This document shows, in pieces, positions 23,101 to 29,029 of a stretch of DNA of 32,474 bases (positions are counted from its first letter, which is position 1; the number at the start of each line of letters is the position of its first letter). Where the stretch lies: the IMG/VR virus record IMGVR_UViG_3300037140_000025, positions 1-32,474 of that record. The stretch is one strand, 5' to 3'. Both the position numbers and the translations under genes were made by a program. The DNA is from a virus. The notes under the pieces are model-generated. The model did not search any database, had not been told where the DNA came from, and saw nothing but the letters and a program-made list of their open reading frames with translations.

Positions 23101-23313
23101 CTATGTGGTGGTCTGTTGACTATTGGACATCCAGCCTAGCGCACGATTGGTGCCCTCTGCTGGCTCTGTGGGCCGGGGGTTGCGCAGGGCTTTATCTAGT
23201 CCTTCCCCCGGCCCAGCAGACTTTTTCGGACCTCGCGCACGTGTGTCGAAGCCCAGTACACGCAACGAGTCCAGATATGTCTTGTGGCACCGATCGCATT
23301 CGGTCATCTGCAT
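23101..23313 (-). CDS. Small zinc-knuckle-like protein (70 aa)
   Basis: ATG at 23313 in a TAATG overlap with the nuclease gene. Begins MQMTECDRCHKTYLDSLRVL: a CxxC with following His suggests half of a zinc ribbon. The rest is polar and low in structure (KKSAGPGEGLDKALRNPRP). Weak evidence beyond coupling and the Cys pair. A possible degenerate promoter (TAGGCT at 23133-23138 without a good -35) lies inside its 3' half, ahead of the Sak4-like gene. Confidence 0.55.
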   Translation of the reverse strand: MQMTECDRCHKTYLDSLRVLGFDTRARGPKKSAGPGEGLDKALRNPRPTEPAEGTNRALGWMSNSQQTTT

Positions 23314-24209
23314 TAGTGACGCTCCCGGTTCTGAGTGAAACCGTGCAAGATCAACTGCTTACGGAGGTTGATGCCCTTGCGCGAGCCTAAGCAGTCGTCC
23401 GTGAAGTCGCACCGGTAGTTGCAGGTGTCCTTGTTGGGGTTCCGCTCGGCAGTGCCGTATGGCGTCTGACTCCACGCCCGTCGCGCCGTCTTGTACGCTT
23501 CGACCGCGATCACGTCCAACTCCTCGTCTGTGCGGTAGAGAGGGATGCGCTTGAACCGCTCCTCCAAGGGCTGTGGTTTCTTGGGGTCCTTGTACTTGAG
23601 GGTGCGGCATGCGTTGTAGATCGAGCCCATGACCGGGAATCCGAGTTTGCGCATGGCCCACGTGTACAGACCGAACTGATCGTCGAGTTCCAAGATCAGG
23701 TCGCTATTGGGCAGGTCCTTACACGTCTTGTGGTCCCAAATCCAGAGTTCGCCGGTCACCTTGTGCCGCATGATCAGGTCGATCTTCACCTTCAGTTTGT
23801 AGTGCGACCGCCCGCCGTTTTTCTTGTCCGTGGGTAGCCAGAACTCGTTGGCGTACTCGACCGCGACCACTTCCCATTCGCTGTCCTTACCGTACGCTTG
23901 CACGTAGCCCTCGTAAATCCACGCCACCAGCACCTGCTCCTCGTTGCGTGCAGTCGGGTGTTCTGTTCCCAGCGCTTTGTTGATATTGGCCGTAAACAGC
24001 GCCACGGCATCGACGTTCTTGTCCTTGACCGCTTTCAAGCAGTTGTAGTGGTTCTCCATCACAAAGTGAAAGAGGGTGCCACGGGAGAGTGGCGAGCCGA
24101 TGGCCGGGGTCTTGCTCCACCGGTCCTTATAGGCGAGTTGATGCTTGAACGGGCACTGCCTAAACGTGTCCAGTTCGCTCCATGAGACGATATGCGTTTG
24201 TCCTGACAT
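23313..24209 (-). CDS. PD-(D/E)XK nuclease, Cas4/RecB-like, with Fe-S cysteines
   Basis: 298 residues; AAGGAG before the ATG. Signature order: SWSELDTFRQCPFKHQLAY with Cys19, GTLFHFVME with His48, VVAVEYANEFWL with Glu118, KVKIDLIMRH with Asp144, and ELWIWDHKTCKD with Asp159 and Lys161 of the D...(D/E)xK site. Three further cysteines (CNYRCDFTDDC, ~263-273) complete, with Cys19, the four-Cys Fe-S set of Cas4 and AddB-type nucleases. Expected to resect DNA ends for recombination with the adjacent Sak4-like protein. It is not CRISPR-linked here. Confidence 0.9.
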   Translation of the reverse strand: MSGQTHIVSWSELDTFRQCPFKHQLAYKDRWSKTPAIGSPLSRGTLFHFVMENHYNCLKAVKDKNVDAVALFTANINKALGTEHPTARNEEQVLVAWIYEGYVQAYGKDSEWEVVAVEYANEFWLPTDKKNGGRSHYKLKVKIDLIMRHKVTGELWIWDHKTCKDLPNSDLILELDDQFGLYTWAMRKLGFPVMGSIYNACRTLKYKDPKKPQPLEERFKRIPLYRTDEELDVIAVEAYKTARRAWSQTPYGTAERNPNKDTCNYRCDFTDDCLGSRKGINLRKQLILHGFTQNRERH

Positions 24210-24242
24210 GCTGGGCTCCTTGATGGTTGACTAGTGCCCACC

Positions 24243-24272
24243 ACACTAGCGCACCACTTGTCCCAGTGTCAA
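24243..24272 (-). promoter_or_regulatory. Promoter for the nuclease/Sak4/SSB operon
   Basis: Minus strand: TTGACA (24267-24272), 18-bp spacer with CTGGGACAAG, TAGTGT (24243-24248). It overlaps the stop codon of the 60-aa membrane gene and leaves a ~28-nt leader with AAGGAG. Confidence 0.8.
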
Positions 24273-24451
24273 GCACCCAGTATGCGCTCGATCAGATCAG
24301 CGATGGCCTCAGCCGTCACGCCACCCCGCTTGGCGAGATCGGCCATCGCGAGCCACAGGAGTCGCACGCGACGACGCCAACGATTCGTGGACCACACGGC
24401 CCCCGCTGTGAAGCCGCACAGGACTCCGGTGGTCGCGTAGATCAGCGTCAT
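24269..24451 (-). CDS. Small membrane protein (60 aa)
   Basis: ATG at 24451 in an ATGA overlap. N-terminal hydrophobic segment (LIYATTGVLCGFTAGAVW), then a basic region (RWRRRVRLLW) and a helix with LAKRGGVTAEAIADLIERIL. One membrane span is likely. No family recognised. Last gene of the operon that starts at 25.6 kb; the next promoter overlaps its stop. Confidence 0.6.
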   Translation of the reverse strand: MTLIYATTGVLCGFTAGAVWSTNRWRRRVRLLWLAMADLAKRGGVTAEAIADLIERILGA

Positions 24452-24684
24452 CCGAACCTCGGCGGGGGCAGGAGATCGTTGAATGGGAAGGTGCGCTCGC
24501 TGATCAGGAACGGGTCGCCCTTGCGAAGTACCGCACCACAGACTGAACAGCGCCCGTCTTCGTTGAGCGTGGTCACGTCCGCGCAGTCGCAGTAGCCCCG
24601 GCAGTCCGAACCGTGGACAAGGTTTCCCTCATCCACGGTCGGCTCGCAACAGGGCTCGTTGCTATCAAATGTCTGAATCGTCAT
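24448..24684 (-). CDS. Cys-rich zinc-ribbon-like protein (78 aa)
   Basis: The frame is open to 24756, but AGGAGG at 24691-24696 fixes the start: the ATG at 24684 lies 6 nt away, while the ATG at 24690 directly touches the site. Starts MTIQTFDSNEPCCEP; contains SDCRGYCDCADV and GRCSVCGAVLRKGD, i.e. four to seven Cys in a ribbon-like layout. It overlaps the end of the 210-aa gene by 20 nt. Function unknown. Confidence 0.65.
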   Translation of the reverse strand: MTIQTFDSNEPCCEPTVDEGNLVHGSDCRGYCDCADVTTLNEDGRCSVCGAVLRKGDPFLISERTFPFNDLLPPPRFG

Positions 24685-25297
24685 CGTCATCCTCCTCAAC
24701 TGGTGCCGGTGCCGCCTTGCCCTTGCGCTTGGCATCCACAGCCTTCGCGCTCTCACGCACTGGCGGGTCCCACTCGTTTGGCTCCATGGCCTGAATCTGC
24801 TTGACCGTCATACCAAGGATAGTGCTGCAGTTCTCACGTGTGACGACCACGCGCGAGCCCCGGATGGTCGAAGATCGGCCAGCCTTCTTCACTTTGGCGC
24901 ATGCCTCCTTCAAGTCGGCCAGTCGCTTGATTGCGGCCTCCGCGTCTTCCACATCCTCCTGTGCCTTCGCCGCCTTGTGTTCGCTAGGTACGCGCACTAC
25001 GACGTTGCGTGACTTCTCGAGGAACTTCGTCCACCCACGTCGCTCTAGTTCGGCCTCAGCCGCCTTGACCGTCATGGGCAGACCACCCTCGCGCTTTAGC
25101 GCGGTCCTGATCAGCGCACTCTTGTGCTTGGCGTCGTGGCCGATGGCGAACTCGCCACCCTTGGTCATCTCGCTGCAACCACATCCGCACGCCTTGGGGG
25201 TTGGCGCGGGCTTGCTCGCCTTACCCTTATTGGCCACGGCCTTCGCCGCTGCACCGCTCAACTTCTTGGCCGGGGTCTTCGTTGCTGTCTTTGTCAC
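24665..25297 (-). CDS. GHDA-motif basic protein A (210 aa)
   Basis: GTG start at 25297. The N-terminus is Lys/Ala/Thr-rich and disordered (KTPAKKLSGAAAKAVANKGK). A Cys/Gly module follows, CGCGCSEMTKGGEFAIGHDA, then KHKSALIRTALKREGG. The middle part is helical (EDVEDAEAAIKRLADLKEAC) and the tail acidic (EEDDDDDSDI). The C-x-C-x-C...GHDA module recurs in the 204-aa protein at 25.7-26.4 kb, so the two are paralogues. Basic plus acidic low-complexity arms suggest a DNA-associated, histone-like role, but this is inference. Confidence 0.65.
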   Translation of the reverse strand: MTKTATKTPAKKLSGAAAKAVANKGKASKPAPTPKACGCGCSEMTKGGEFAIGHDAKHKSALIRTALKREGGLPMTVKAAEAELERRGWTKFLEKSRNVVVRVPSEHKAAKAQEDVEDAEAAIKRLADLKEACAKVKKAGRSSTIRGSRVVVTRENCSTILGMTVKQIQAMEPNEWDPPVRESAKAVDAKRKGKAAPAPVEEDDDDDSDI

Positions 25298-25299
25298 GA

Positions 25300-25602
25300 T
25301 CAGCCCCTCACCAGATCGGCGTTGATGAAGCGGGTCGTGTTGGGTCGGTCAGCGTACGCCTGAAACCCGTACTTGACTTCGACGCCACGGGGCGAGTCAT
25401 TGATCGCAATGCGCGTGACCTCACCCTGATCGGTCGTGTCGCCCACCTTGAACTGGGTGATGAACACGCCGTTGGTACTGCACAATGTGTCGATGAACAG
25501 ACGCAACGCACTGGGTGCGCCGATGCCGTTCACTCGACCTTCCATCACATGCGCGGCGATGTCTTCCAACACCTCACGCGCTGTGTTCTTGTCTACTGTC
25601 AT
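25300..25602 (-). CDS. Phage protein of unknown function (100 aa)
   Basis: ATG at 25602 chosen for its AAGGAGG six bases upstream; the frame extends further but the leader is non-coding. Starts MTVDKNTAREVLEDIAAHVM: helical first half, beta second half (GVFITQFKVGDTTDQGEVTR, VEVKYGFQAY), perhaps an SH3-like small barrel. No motif recognised. First gene of an operon with its own promoter; its leader is nearly identical to that of the 109-aa gene at 10.8 kb. Confidence 0.65.
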   Translation of the reverse strand: MTVDKNTAREVLEDIAAHVMEGRVNGIGAPSALRLFIDTLCSTNGVFITQFKVGDTTDQGEVTRIAINDSPRGVEVKYGFQAYADRPNTTRFINADLVRG

Positions 25603-25646
25603 TACTGCCTCCTTGGGTGGCCCACGATCTGCAGGTTCACGTAACC

Positions 25647-25676
25647 AGTTTATCACACGGCTTGTCCCGGTGTCAA
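25647..25676 (-). promoter_or_regulatory. Promoter for the 25.6-24.3 kb operon
   Basis: Minus strand: TTGACA (25671-25676), 18-bp spacer with CCGGGACAAG, TAAACT (25647-25652). Lies between the terminator hairpin at 25694-25719 and the start at 25602. Confidence 0.87.
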
Positions 25677-25693
25677 ATCCCCGGATACAGCGA

Positions 25694-25719
25694 TGCCCCG
25701 ACCGGGGGTGGTCGGGGCA
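25694..25719 (-). terminator. Strong hairpin terminator after the GHDA protein B gene
   Basis: Perfect 10-bp stem TGCCCCGACC / GGTCGGGGCA with a 6-nt loop, 22 nt past the stop at 25741. Not followed by a U-run. Directly precedes the promoter at 25647-25676, giving a clean terminator-promoter boundary. Confidence 0.75.
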
Positions 25720-25740
25720 GGCTGCTCGCGGCGAGGCGAA

Positions 25741-26355
25741 CTAGGCAACGATGGTGAGTTCGCCCGAGGCGAATACCTTCTTCACGTCGTTGCCGGACTT
25801 GGTTTGGAACGACACCTCAACGTCGTCGCCCATGCCGATCTTCGTGACCCGGCCTTCCACGGCTGCGTTGCGGTACTTGGTCGTGACCGTGGTGCCCACA
25901 GCCATCGAGCCCTTGTGCGTCGGACCCTTGACGGCAGGTGCCTTCTTCGCGGCCTTGGCTGCCTTGGCTGCCTTGGTCGCTTTCTTGGCCGTGGCCTTGC
26001 GTGCACGAGGTGCGCGGGCTGGTGCCTCAGTCAAGTGGTGCGTGAAGCCCAGCGCCTTGGCCTGTGCTGCAACCGTGGTCTTGTCGTTGGCCTTGCCCGC
26101 AACAGCCAGCGTGGTGGCACCGCCACGAAACGCCTTCTGCAGTGTGCTGACCATGCGTGCATCGTGACCCTGTGCAAACGTGTTGCGGCAGGGGCTGGTG
26201 CACTTCTTGACGAGCGCGACCTTGGGGTCGCTGGCCTTGATTTCGATGAACGTCATGCAGGCGCAGGTGTTGGCGGCTTCGGCGCGTGCGCGCTTCTGAC
26301 CCTTGCCATCGACCTTGATCGTCTCGGTTCCGTCACCGTTGTTCTTTGCTGACAT
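25741..26355 (-). CDS. GHDA-motif, Lys/Ala-rich basic protein B (204 aa)
   Basis: ATG at 26355 after AAGGAG. Residues ~25-85 hold a Cys/His module (NTCACMTFIEIK, CTSPCRNTFAQGHDA) related to that of the 210-aa protein. The middle is histone H1-like: ARAPRARKATAKKATKAAKA and onward. The C-terminal ~60 residues look like a small KOW/Tudor-type barrel (GTTVTTKYRNAAVEGRVTKI, VEVSFQTKSG). This combination suggests a nucleoid-type or DNA-compacting phage protein, unproven. Single-gene transcript between its promoter (26405-26434) and a terminator. Confidence 0.65.
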   Translation of the reverse strand: MSAKNNGDGTETIKVDGKGQKRARAEAANTCACMTFIEIKASDPKVALVKKCTSPCRNTFAQGHDARMVSTLQKAFRGGATTLAVAGKANDKTTVAAQAKALGFTHHLTEAPARAPRARKATAKKATKAAKAAKAAKKAPAVKGPTHKGSMAVGTTVTTKYRNAAVEGRVTKIGMGDDVEVSFQTKSGNDVKKVFASGELTIVA

Positions 26356-26404
26356 TTTGATTCTCCTTGGTTTCTATTGTTTGTCTATTTGACTCACTGG
26401 CAAT

Positions 26405-26434
26405 ATCTTACCACAGGGGTTGCCCCCGTGTCAA
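26405..26434 (-). promoter_or_regulatory. Promoter for GHDA protein B gene (variant spacer)
   Basis: Minus strand: TTGACA (26429-26434), 18-bp spacer, TAAGAT (26405-26410). It lacks GACAAG; instead the spacer has a partly self-complementary CACGGGGGCAACCCCTGTGG. It begins directly at the helicase stop codon. Confidence 0.75.
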
Positions 26435-26435
26435 G

Positions 26436-27797
26436 TCAACCGTTGAGGACGGCCCGGAACTCCCGCGCGGTCAGGGCTTTGACCTGCTGCTCGGTCTTGC
26501 CCTCGATCAGGGACCGCATGCCGATGTCGGCGGTTTTACGGGTCCATAGGTGTATGGCGTGAACGTGCGCCGTCTTGCCCCACTTCATCGCCCGCTTAAT
26601 GGCTTGGTCGTTGCGATACGGGGAGGAGGCGTGTTCAAGGAATATCTCGGTCGTGGCCCGCGAGAAGTCCAGTCCTTCGCTAATCGTAGCAATCGAGCCC
26701 ACCAGTACGTCGAGCCTGCCGTGTTGAAAGTCGTACTCGATCAGGTCCCTCTCTATTTGACTCACGCCACCCCTGATAGCACCGACACGCAGGCCAAGCG
26801 ACCGTGCGACTTCTGCTGCCGCGTCAACCGCTGGCTGATACCACGCGAAGATCAGCGTAGGTTGGCCCTTGCCGTCAGTCAGCAGTTCCTTCAAGACCTT
26901 TAGTTTGCCGCTGCTCTTGGCTGAGTCGATGAGTTCAAGACCAGTAGCGCATTGCAATAGTTTAGTGTGCAGACCGCTACTCGACCACGCGGCGATCTCG
27001 TTACCATCGGACCACGCAACGTAGTCCTTTTTCAGCGCGTTGTAGATGCGCTTCTGCTCCTTCTCCATATCTACTTCGATGTGTTCCTCCGTGAAGGGCA
27101 CGCCAAGATCAACGGTGCGTTGCAACATGTGACCATCCGGCCCGTCGAGTCCGTTCTCGAGCCAGAACTCTGCCCACGTGCAATCGTCGCGTAGTCCGTT
27201 ATTGCCGTTGCCCGTCTGCACCTGCGTACCACCGAATGGTGGCTCGTAGAGTTCGAACCAGCGCTCCAGCCAGTTACGTCGGTTGGTGAAGCGCCGATCG
27301 CCGGGAAAGAGTAGGCGCAGTGGCATGAGCAAGTCCCACGCCCAGTTCGGTATCGGCGTGCCGGTGGAGAGATAGAGCCGGTCGCTGTTTATCATCACCG
27401 TGGCCTTGGTCCAGTTTGCCTTGTGATTGACCAGCGCATGAGCCTCGTCGCAAATGGCCGTGTCCCAGTGACCACGGAGATCAGGACGGGGCAAGGGCAG
27501 TTTCTTGCGCATGTGACCGAGATCGTTGGCTCCGCGCATGGCCACAGTGTGATAGCCCGCAAAGGTGAACTCTAAGTCCGGTGCCCATATGTCGCGTTGT
27601 CGCTCCCACGTCGATACGAGATGGGGTGGCGCGATAACCAGCGTTGAGCCTTCGGCGGCTCGCAGGAGTTGCGCGGTCTTACCGCTACGCTGCGAGTCCG
27701 CGAGCAGTCCGCGACCGACTCGCTGCAACCACTCGATGCCGACCCGTTGATGCTCTTTTAGTTCAAGAGTCGGACGGCTGAGTGAAGATGTTGGCAC
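26436..27797 (-). CDS. SNF2/SF2-type DNA helicase or translocase
   Basis: 453 residues from a GTG at 27797, overlapping the HTH gene by 35 nt; no better start downstream. Motif I is ADSQRSGKTAQ (Lys40), Ia VIAPPHLVSTW, II CDEAH (117-120), III LSTGTPI (144-150), C-terminal RecA lobe with TLIFAWYQPAVDA, RVGAIRGG and LVGSIATISEGLDF (motif V), and motif VI QAIKRAMKWGKT. It fits the SWI2/SNF2 group common in phage replication modules. Role: remodelling or unwinding at forks or during recombination. Transcribed with the HTH regulator. Confidence 0.88.
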   Translation of the reverse strand: MPTSSLSRPTLELKEHQRVGIEWLQRVGRGLLADSQRSGKTAQLLRAAEGSTLVIAPPHLVSTWERQRDIWAPDLEFTFAGYHTVAMRGANDLGHMRKKLPLPRPDLRGHWDTAICDEAHALVNHKANWTKATVMINSDRLYLSTGTPIPNWAWDLLMPLRLLFPGDRRFTNRRNWLERWFELYEPPFGGTQVQTGNGNNGLRDDCTWAEFWLENGLDGPDGHMLQRTVDLGVPFTEEHIEVDMEKEQKRIYNALKKDYVAWSDGNEIAAWSSSGLHTKLLQCATGLELIDSAKSSGKLKVLKELLTDGKGQPTLIFAWYQPAVDAAAEVARSLGLRVGAIRGGVSQIERDLIEYDFQHGRLDVLVGSIATISEGLDFSRATTEIFLEHASSPYRNDQAIKRAMKWGKTAHVHAIHLWTRKTADIGMRSLIEGKTEQQVKALTAREFRAVLNG

Positions 27798-28032
27798 GTA
27801 GCCACTTTCCGATCGTTTCGCGTCTCTTGGGGAGCGTCATCTTCTTGCTCATCGCGTCCGTCAACTGCTTGCGCTGCTTTTCGCTGAGATCGAACTCGGC
27901 TAATATGCGCAGGAGGATAGCCGTGGACGGTACGCGTTCGCCAGATCGGTAACGACTAGCGGTTGTGTGATCACAGCCCACGCGACGTGCGAACTCGACA
28001 TTTGAGATTCCGGGAGTCGTCGCTGTAGTCAT
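27763..28032 (-). CDS. XRE/Cro-type helix-turn-helix regulator
   Basis: 89 residues from the ATG at 28032, 7 nt from a -10 box, so probably leaderless; the longer open frame runs through the promoter and is not used. HTH: SNVEFARRVGCDHTTASRYRS (~10-30) with recognition helix HTTASRYRSGERVP, then LLRILAEFDLSEKQRKQ. The C-terminal 35 residues are helical and basic (KKMTLPKRRETIGKWLRAN). Its promoter carries a perfect dyad TTGTCA-CAC-TGACAA over the -35, the obvious autoregulatory operator; related half-sites lie in six other promoters of the window. Confidence 0.85.
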   Translation of the reverse strand: MTTATTPGISNVEFARRVGCDHTTASRYRSGERVPSTAILLRILAEFDLSEKQRKQLTDAMSKKMTLPKRRETIGKWLRANIFTQPSDS

Positions 28033-28039
28033 GTAAGCC

Positions 28040-28069
28040 AGTCTACCGTGTGGCTTGTCAGTGTGACAA
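28040..28069 (-). promoter_or_regulatory. Promoter and dyad operator of the HTH gene
   Basis: Minus strand: TTGTCA (28064-28069), 18-bp spacer, TAGACT (28040-28045), 7 nt to the ATG at 28032. The -35 and first spacer bases form a perfect inverted repeat TTGTCA-CAC-TGACAA (28055-28069), a likely repressor site. Confidence 0.82.
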
Positions 28070-28154
28070 TGGAGGGATTGGCCAGCCGTGAGGGACTCCT
28101 CCGCAACCCCACCACTGTCACTTTGAACGATTGCGTTTGCATGCACGCGTCCAA

Positions 28155-28215
28155 GGAGGGGGCAGAGCCTTTCGCCGTTGTGCGCTACACGCAACGCTAA
28201 GCACCCTGCCCCTCC
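28155..28215 (-). terminator. Large hairpin directly 3' of the tRNA
   Basis: GGAGGGGGCAG (28155-28165) pairs with CTGCCCCTCC (28206-28215), 10 bp with one bulge. The enclosed 40 nt hold a second stem (CGTTG...CAACG type around GCTACA). It begins 2 nt after the tRNA 3' end. It may end the RNA transcript or act as a tRNA 3'-processing boundary. The remaining ~85 nt to the HTH promoter show only weaker hairpins. Confidence 0.6.
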
Positions 28216-28216
28216 G

Positions 28217-28292
28217 TGGCGGTGGTGAGATTTGAACTCACGATCTCCGGGGAATGAACCCAGCGAGGACGACCAACCTCCCCTACACCGCT
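28217..28292 (-). tRNA. tRNA with anticodon CAU, initiator-like
   Basis: A 76-nt cloverleaf folds by hand. Acceptor AGCGGTG/CACCGCC (last 6 bp paired; 1:72 is A-C), D stem GGGG/CCTC with an 11-nt loop containing GG, anticodon stem CTGGG/CCCGG, loop TTCATTC (anticodon CAT), 5-nt variable loop AGATC, T stem GTGAG/CTCAC with loop TTCAAAT, discriminator A, no encoded CCA. It shows three marks of bacterial initiator tRNA: unpaired 1:72, three G:C pairs at 29-31/39-41, and purine 11 with pyrimidine 24. Odd: position 37 is T rather than a purine. Transcribed from the promoter at 28433-28462. Confidence 0.82.
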
Positions 28293-28300
28293 CTGCAAAC

Positions 28301-28423
28301 GCCTGCTGCCCCGGTTTGTTAGAGCACTGGTTTCCACAGTGAACCCGTCCGCAACAGACTGGCCTCTAAGCACCGAGTGAGCATTCGCGCTAGCGTGCCC
28401 CACGCACTCGGCCTTTCGCAGGC
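28301..28423 (-). ncRNA. Multi-stem structured RNA candidate upstream of the tRNA
   Basis: Hand folding of the minus-strand transcript gives an outer 6-bp stem (28301-28306 with 28418-28423, GCCTGC/GCAGGC). Inside are a 7-bp stem (28373-28379 with 28405-28411, CCGAGTG/CACTCGG) that encloses two small hairpins (28380-28391; 28394-28404), a 6-bp stem (28319-28324 with 28364-28369, TTAGAG/CTCTAA), and within that a 5-bp hairpin with 7-nt loop (28325-28341). The predicted transcription start (~28426) is only a few nt before the outer stem, and the tRNA begins 8 nt after it. No match to a known RNA family that I can recognise. Confidence 0.5.
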
Positions 28424-28432
28424 TTGGGAAAA

Positions 28433-28462
28433 AGACTAATGCGCGTCTTGTCCTGTTGTCAA
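28433..28462 (-). promoter_or_regulatory. Promoter for the structured RNA/tRNA transcript
   Basis: Minus strand: TTGACA (28457-28462), 18-bp spacer with CAGGACAAG, TAGTCT (28433-28438). It overlaps the 3' end of the peptidase-like gene. No protein gene starts behind it for 400 nt, so the RNA island appears to be its target. Confidence 0.82.
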
Positions 28463-29029
28463 GACTACCCATCGAGCGCCCAGCCACATACCCAGTCGCG
28501 CCGGGATGACGATTCGTACTGCACGATCAGGAAAGAGTCCCAGTCCCACCAGCACCAGCGCACAGTGAGCGCTGCAGATCAGATCGTCACCCAGCATGAC
28601 TTCAAACTCGGAGTGTGTGATGCCGTCCAGCACCAACGACGCGTACGCGCCAAAGTCGTACTCAACGCCACTGCACGCCACATCGTACGAATCACATCGT
28701 GCAAGGGCTTCGGCGCTCACTTGGAAACGAACTCGTGCGTACTGGTGAGCCGCATAGTCAGAGAGGAGTCGGCGCTCGTAGCCGCGCGGCCCCATCTCAC
28801 TAACCATACCATCACGGAAGTACGCGGTATGGCGACACCACGTGAAGTCCTTCAACTCGGGCTCTAGTTCAGCCTCAATCGCTTGACCCACGCCCACGAG
28901 TTTATCGATGGTCGTACCGTGATCGACGAGAAAGAGATCACCGTTCTGTGGGTCGGTGCATTCGACGCCGGGAGGGAAATAGTCAACCGTGTGCGGCGGG
29001 ACGATCAGTTGCAAATAGTGACGACTCAT
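28436..29029 (-). CDS. Permuted papain-like (YiiX/NlpC-P60 superfamily) hydrolase
   Basis: 197 residues; ATG in an ATGA overlap with the NlpC/P60 gene. NGDLFLVDHG opens the fold as in YiiX/YebB-like proteins, CRHTAYFRDG gives the His, and DDLICSAHCALVLVGLGLF, late in the chain, supplies the Cys: the circularly permuted order of this group. IVIPARLGMWL closes the domain. Such enzymes cleave amide or ester bonds. Here it may act in lysis or virion entry because it follows the endolysin-like gene, but the substrate is unknown. Confidence 0.6.
   Translation of the reverse strand: MSRHYLQLIVPPHTVDYFPPGVECTDPQNGDLFLVDHGTTIDKLVGVGQAIEAELEPELKDFTWCRHTAYFRDGMVSEMGPRGYERRLLSDYAAHQYARVRFQVSAEALARCDSYDVACSGVEYDFGAYASLVLDGITHSEFEVMLGDDLICSAHCALVLVGLGLFPDRAVRIVIPARLGMWLGARWVVLTTGQDAH

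Noticed and set aside
23133-23162. Promoter before the Sak4-like gene
   Set aside because: TAGGCT and a similar GTGCGC end of spacer are present, but the -35 is CAGCAG; too weak to list as a feature.
23313-24209. CRISPR-Cas4 involvement of the Fe-S nuclease
   Set aside because: No cas1/cas2 or array is visible; its neighbours are phage recombination genes.
28305-28420. A second tRNA upstream of tRNA(CAU)
   Set aside because: A CACTG hairpin has a 7-nt loop with GAA, but position 33 is not T and no T-arm with TTCRA follows, so it is listed as structured RNA instead.
28197-28487. 96-aa minus-strand frame over the tRNA region
   Set aside because: It runs straight through the tRNA, the structured RNA and a promoter; composition is not protein-like.
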